A stretch of 64,000 bases of DNA from Hemibagrus wyckioides (lineage: Eukaryota > Chordata > Actinopteri > Siluriformes > Bagridae), in contig NC_080717.1 in NCBI RefSeq assembly GCF_019097595.1, positions 8,073,501-8,137,500 on the forward strand. Direction: 5' to 3'. Under the pieces are notes generated by a model. The model searched no databases, was not told where the DNA came from, and worked only from the letters and a program-made list of their open reading frames with translations. Below are positions 61,101 to 64,000 of the stretch, in pieces (position 1 is the first letter of the stretch; every line of letters starts with the position of its first letter). Made by a program: the position numbers and the translations under genes.

Positions 61101-64000
61101 GCAGATGTGACTTGAAGTAATTGCAAAATTAAGACATGTAGGAAGCTACAGAGAAGTCCCTGGTGATTTAAAGTGATTTGTGGAGCTTGTTTGGGCCTTA
61201 GAAGCTGCTGCTCAGCCAACATCTGGTAGTGATCTTAATCCAGGAAAACTGAAGCTTGAGATATCTAGTGATCTGTATGCAGGGTTTCCCTGAAGACTTT
61301 AAGATGCCCTGAGGTGGTCAGTTGGCAGAGCAAGTTCACGGGTTTCGAAATTCTACGCACCTTAGCGAAGATTTTTGTTAGGAAAGCCAAGACTTTTGCT
61401 AGGAAATTGAAGGCTTTTGTGCACACTTTGTCTACTTATTGGCTAAAACGGTTTTCGTCTATCATCATGTCTTTTTTTTTGGGGGGGGGGGGTCTTGATA
61501 TAGAATGATAAGATATTATAAGGTCTCCATTCTGATCTTATCAACCATGTGACAAAGTGCTTTATCAATACTTCTATACTTGGTGGATATCCTTATCTAA
61601 TTTTCTGTCTGGCGCACTTGAAATGGAGTGGGTTTGGGAAATATTTTTCCTGGAATGTAATTATTTTAAGTCTTCCAAAACAAAACGAGAGATTTACACG
61701 AACTATAAAAACAGACCTGACATTTTCAGAGCTGACACTCTCCTTCCCTTCTGGCTGTTAAGGCTGGATGTGCCGGGCTGCCGGAAACCCCAAAATTTCA
61801 AACATGATATCTTTGGAAGCAATTTTGTGAGAACGTACACCAGAGCTGTTTTTTTTCTTGTTCTGCACGGAATGCTCAACAAAGTCGAAACATGCCGAAA
61901 GCTCGTGTTTCACGGCATTCATCACAGGAATCTTTTGAGGAGAACTTAAAAGAAAGTTGTCCTTCTGCACTGTTGGGTCGATGAACGTGACGAGAATGAG
62001 AAAGTCCGCCTGCGCTCTCCCTAATCTCTTTTCTCCATGCACTCCTTGACACAAGTGTCAGATTCCACAGCTGTCTTGGGGCAGAACCTAAGAAAACAGA
62101 TCGCATGGCAGCCCTTCGCAGGCTCCCTTAGAAATTTCCGATTAGATATTAAACGAATTTCGATGCCGATCAGAGGAATTAAATTCACGGAAGACAGCAA
62201 CGAGATATCCAGTGTTGAGTTACGCAATAAGCTTGGCTTAATTGCCATAAAATTGAAGTATCGCTTTTATGCTGCTGTTCCTTTGCCATTACATAGCTTC
62301 AGTACAACACAGACAAGGAGGTTCTACTTTAGAGAAAGAAAGCCAACTTTGTTGGTTTAAGTGGAGAATAAGTATGGTCACGGAATTGGGAAGAACAGAG
62401 GAAATGGGTGTAAAAAGGAATACAAAACCCTCCTACTGCCTTCCTTTCATGTGCAAACCAACCTGTTATGGCAGGCTTCTCAGTAGATTTGTCTTCGTTT
62501 GTACTTTGCTCAGCTTCAATGGTCATGTGTCCACTGGCCTGCCAGGCTTCAGGGTCTAACCAGAGACTGAGTGACACGCATGGCAAAGCAAGGCCGAGAT
62601 GGATCAGGACTTTAGAATAGAAAGCAGGAAAGGAACAGAACAGAGAATGCCCTTTTTACTTTTTTACCCATTGTTTCACCATCTCTGTTCACTCATGAAT
62701 AAGTTTATGTGTAAAATATGGCTTTGCTCCACTCCCCTTCACCGGATAGGAACTTAGCGAGAAAGAGTAGCTTATGAAAACAGAGACCAAGGACAGAACT
62801 GGCTGACCTTCAAATGTAAAAATGTATAACTTTACGGTAAAGATTTCAAAGGCTATTGAGTTACAGTATTACAGTGTAATACTCAGTCTCTTTTTCTTTG
62901 ATACTGCCTCACCACACAGACCTTATCATAAATAAACTTGCATGACCTTTCACTCCTCCAAAATATGTAACAGACAAAACTCAGGAAAAGGATTAACACG
63001 TTCATGTGTGCCAAACATCTTCATCCAAACACTTCATGTATTCTGATCCTTATATTCATCACCGGTGAATCAACATTTCATTTGTGAGTCAGGATGAACT
63101 TGGGTATGATCCAGGCTTTTTTTTTCTCTTTTTTTTCTTTTTCTCATCAAAGCACCATCACCACAAGCCAAACAGATCCTCCCTCTTTTGTATTGTTACT
63201 GACCTACTCATCCGGAAACCAGGCAGAGGAAATGAAGATGCCATTTTAAGCACACAATAATGTAAACATGGTGTTCGTCCCTCTACAGGTGGGGACAAGC
63301 TTGAGTTTCAAAGGCACTGGCAAAGGGAATCACTCAAAGATCCGGAAAAAGGGGGAAAACACAAACAAAGCACTCGAGCGGCTAGGACCTGCCAAAGGTA
63401 TAAGGCTTGGGATTACATTTCACGCCTGCCTGTTTACGAAGGCTGTAATAGGGGGAGGCAGAGTCTCAACACAACCCATATCACAGTTCTGCTTGGCTTC
63501 ATCATAGAGCAAGAGATGGAGGAGACAGGAGGTGCAGTCTAATCTACATTCCAGGAATTCGCAAAATGCATCTCGGCTAGGTGCGTCAGATACGATTCAT
63601 GTTCAAAAGGCAGAGTTGAATATGAATATCGGCATGTTTCTTTTGAGTTTAAAGGGATTGCAAAGGTATCGACTAAAGATGAATCGTATACAACGGAAGG
63701 ACGCAAAAGATCACGATGTGCAAGATGTTAGTCATCTGGCACGGACAAAAAAACAAACAGTGGTTTTCAGAGTTTTTTTTTTAATGCACTTCACATGTCC
63801 TTCACACACCAAGGCCTGTTTCGCATTGCCCGTTGCTTGCCGAAAATCTTCCCCACTGCTTGGAATGCTTTGTTAATTTGTAACACCTAATTGCCTCTTC
63901 ATGATAAATTGGGAAGTCATTTGTTTCATCTGTAAGACTCCTGGACATGCCAGTGGGAGCATAACTGTAAAATGGGGTTTGGTTTGTAAAAATGTTTCAT
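58199..64000. other. fgfrl1 intron to right edge
   Basis: No recognised exon. A minus-strand frame at 59113-59373 (86 codons, cysteine-containing) and plus frames at 61557-61949 and 62037-62360 lack family resemblance. The splice-like segment at 63289-63397 was examined and not accepted (see rejected items). A T-rich run at 63117-63142 and poly-G at 61482-61491 are present. Confidence 0.5.

Noticed and set aside
63289..63397. Candidate next fgfrl1 exon (linker), bounded by CTCTACAG and GTATAAGG
   Set aside because: It starts in a compatible phase but its 109-nt length leaves phase 2, the peptide (GDKLEFQRHWQRES...) does not resemble the FGFRL1 linker, and the following acceptor is outside the window. 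Transcript data could reopen it.

Overview
This is a piece of a ray-finned fish nuclear genome, probably an otophysan such as a catfish or characin. The lineage is an inference. It rests on intron-rich vertebrate genes that resemble zebrafish-type orthologues, many Tc1-like and hAT-like DNA elements, tRNA-derived SINEs, and a dispersed repeat ending in GAATT repeats that is common in those fishes. No prokaryotic operon, CRISPR array or phage is present.

Five protein-coding genes are recognised, all on the + strand. Their exon junctions were read from GT-AG (or GC-AG) signals and phase agreement. (1) mxra5, 2158-10759: six coding exons and 2277 codons, giving a secreted matrix protein with leucine-rich repeats and 12 Ig domains. 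(2) rab33a, 12635-14980: two exons, 231 aa, a Golgi/vesicle Rab GTPase. (3) selenot2, 19093 to about 25200: five coding exons, 222 aa, with an in-frame UGA selenocysteine codon in a CISU redox motif. A convincing SECIS hairpin lies in what looks like a separate 3' UTR exon 1.7 kb past the stop codon. (4) rnf4, 27148-32348: seven coding exons, 183 aa, a SUMO-targeted ubiquitin ligase with several SUMO-interaction motifs and a C-terminal RING, including a 13-nt microexon. (5) fgfrl1, from about 35.0 kb to beyond the right edge: a 5' UTR exon, a signal-peptide exon and the first Ig exon at 55078-55350. The 19-kb first coding intron and the start of the next intron (from 55351) fill the right-hand 28 kb.

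The far left edge (1-920) holds minus-strand exon candidates of a gene I could not name.

Between and inside genes the DNA is full of mobile elements. There are four copies of an internally deleted Tc1-like MITE that keeps the transposase N-terminus; one is nested in a second Tc1-like element. Another Tc1 family has four rearranged or foldback remnants, including a ~415-bp near-palindrome in selenot2 intron 2. Four hAT-type MITEs are flanked by 8-bp target duplications, three of them perfect. There are tRNA-derived SINEs, a 34-bp minisatellite of about 13 units, and many microsatellites.

The genes do not form a functional pathway; this is an ordinary vertebrate gene neighbourhood. I found no clearly new biological system. 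The most informative observations are the selenoprotein recoding and SECIS arrangement, the RNF4 microexon inside a SUMO-binding motif, and the mobile-element structures.
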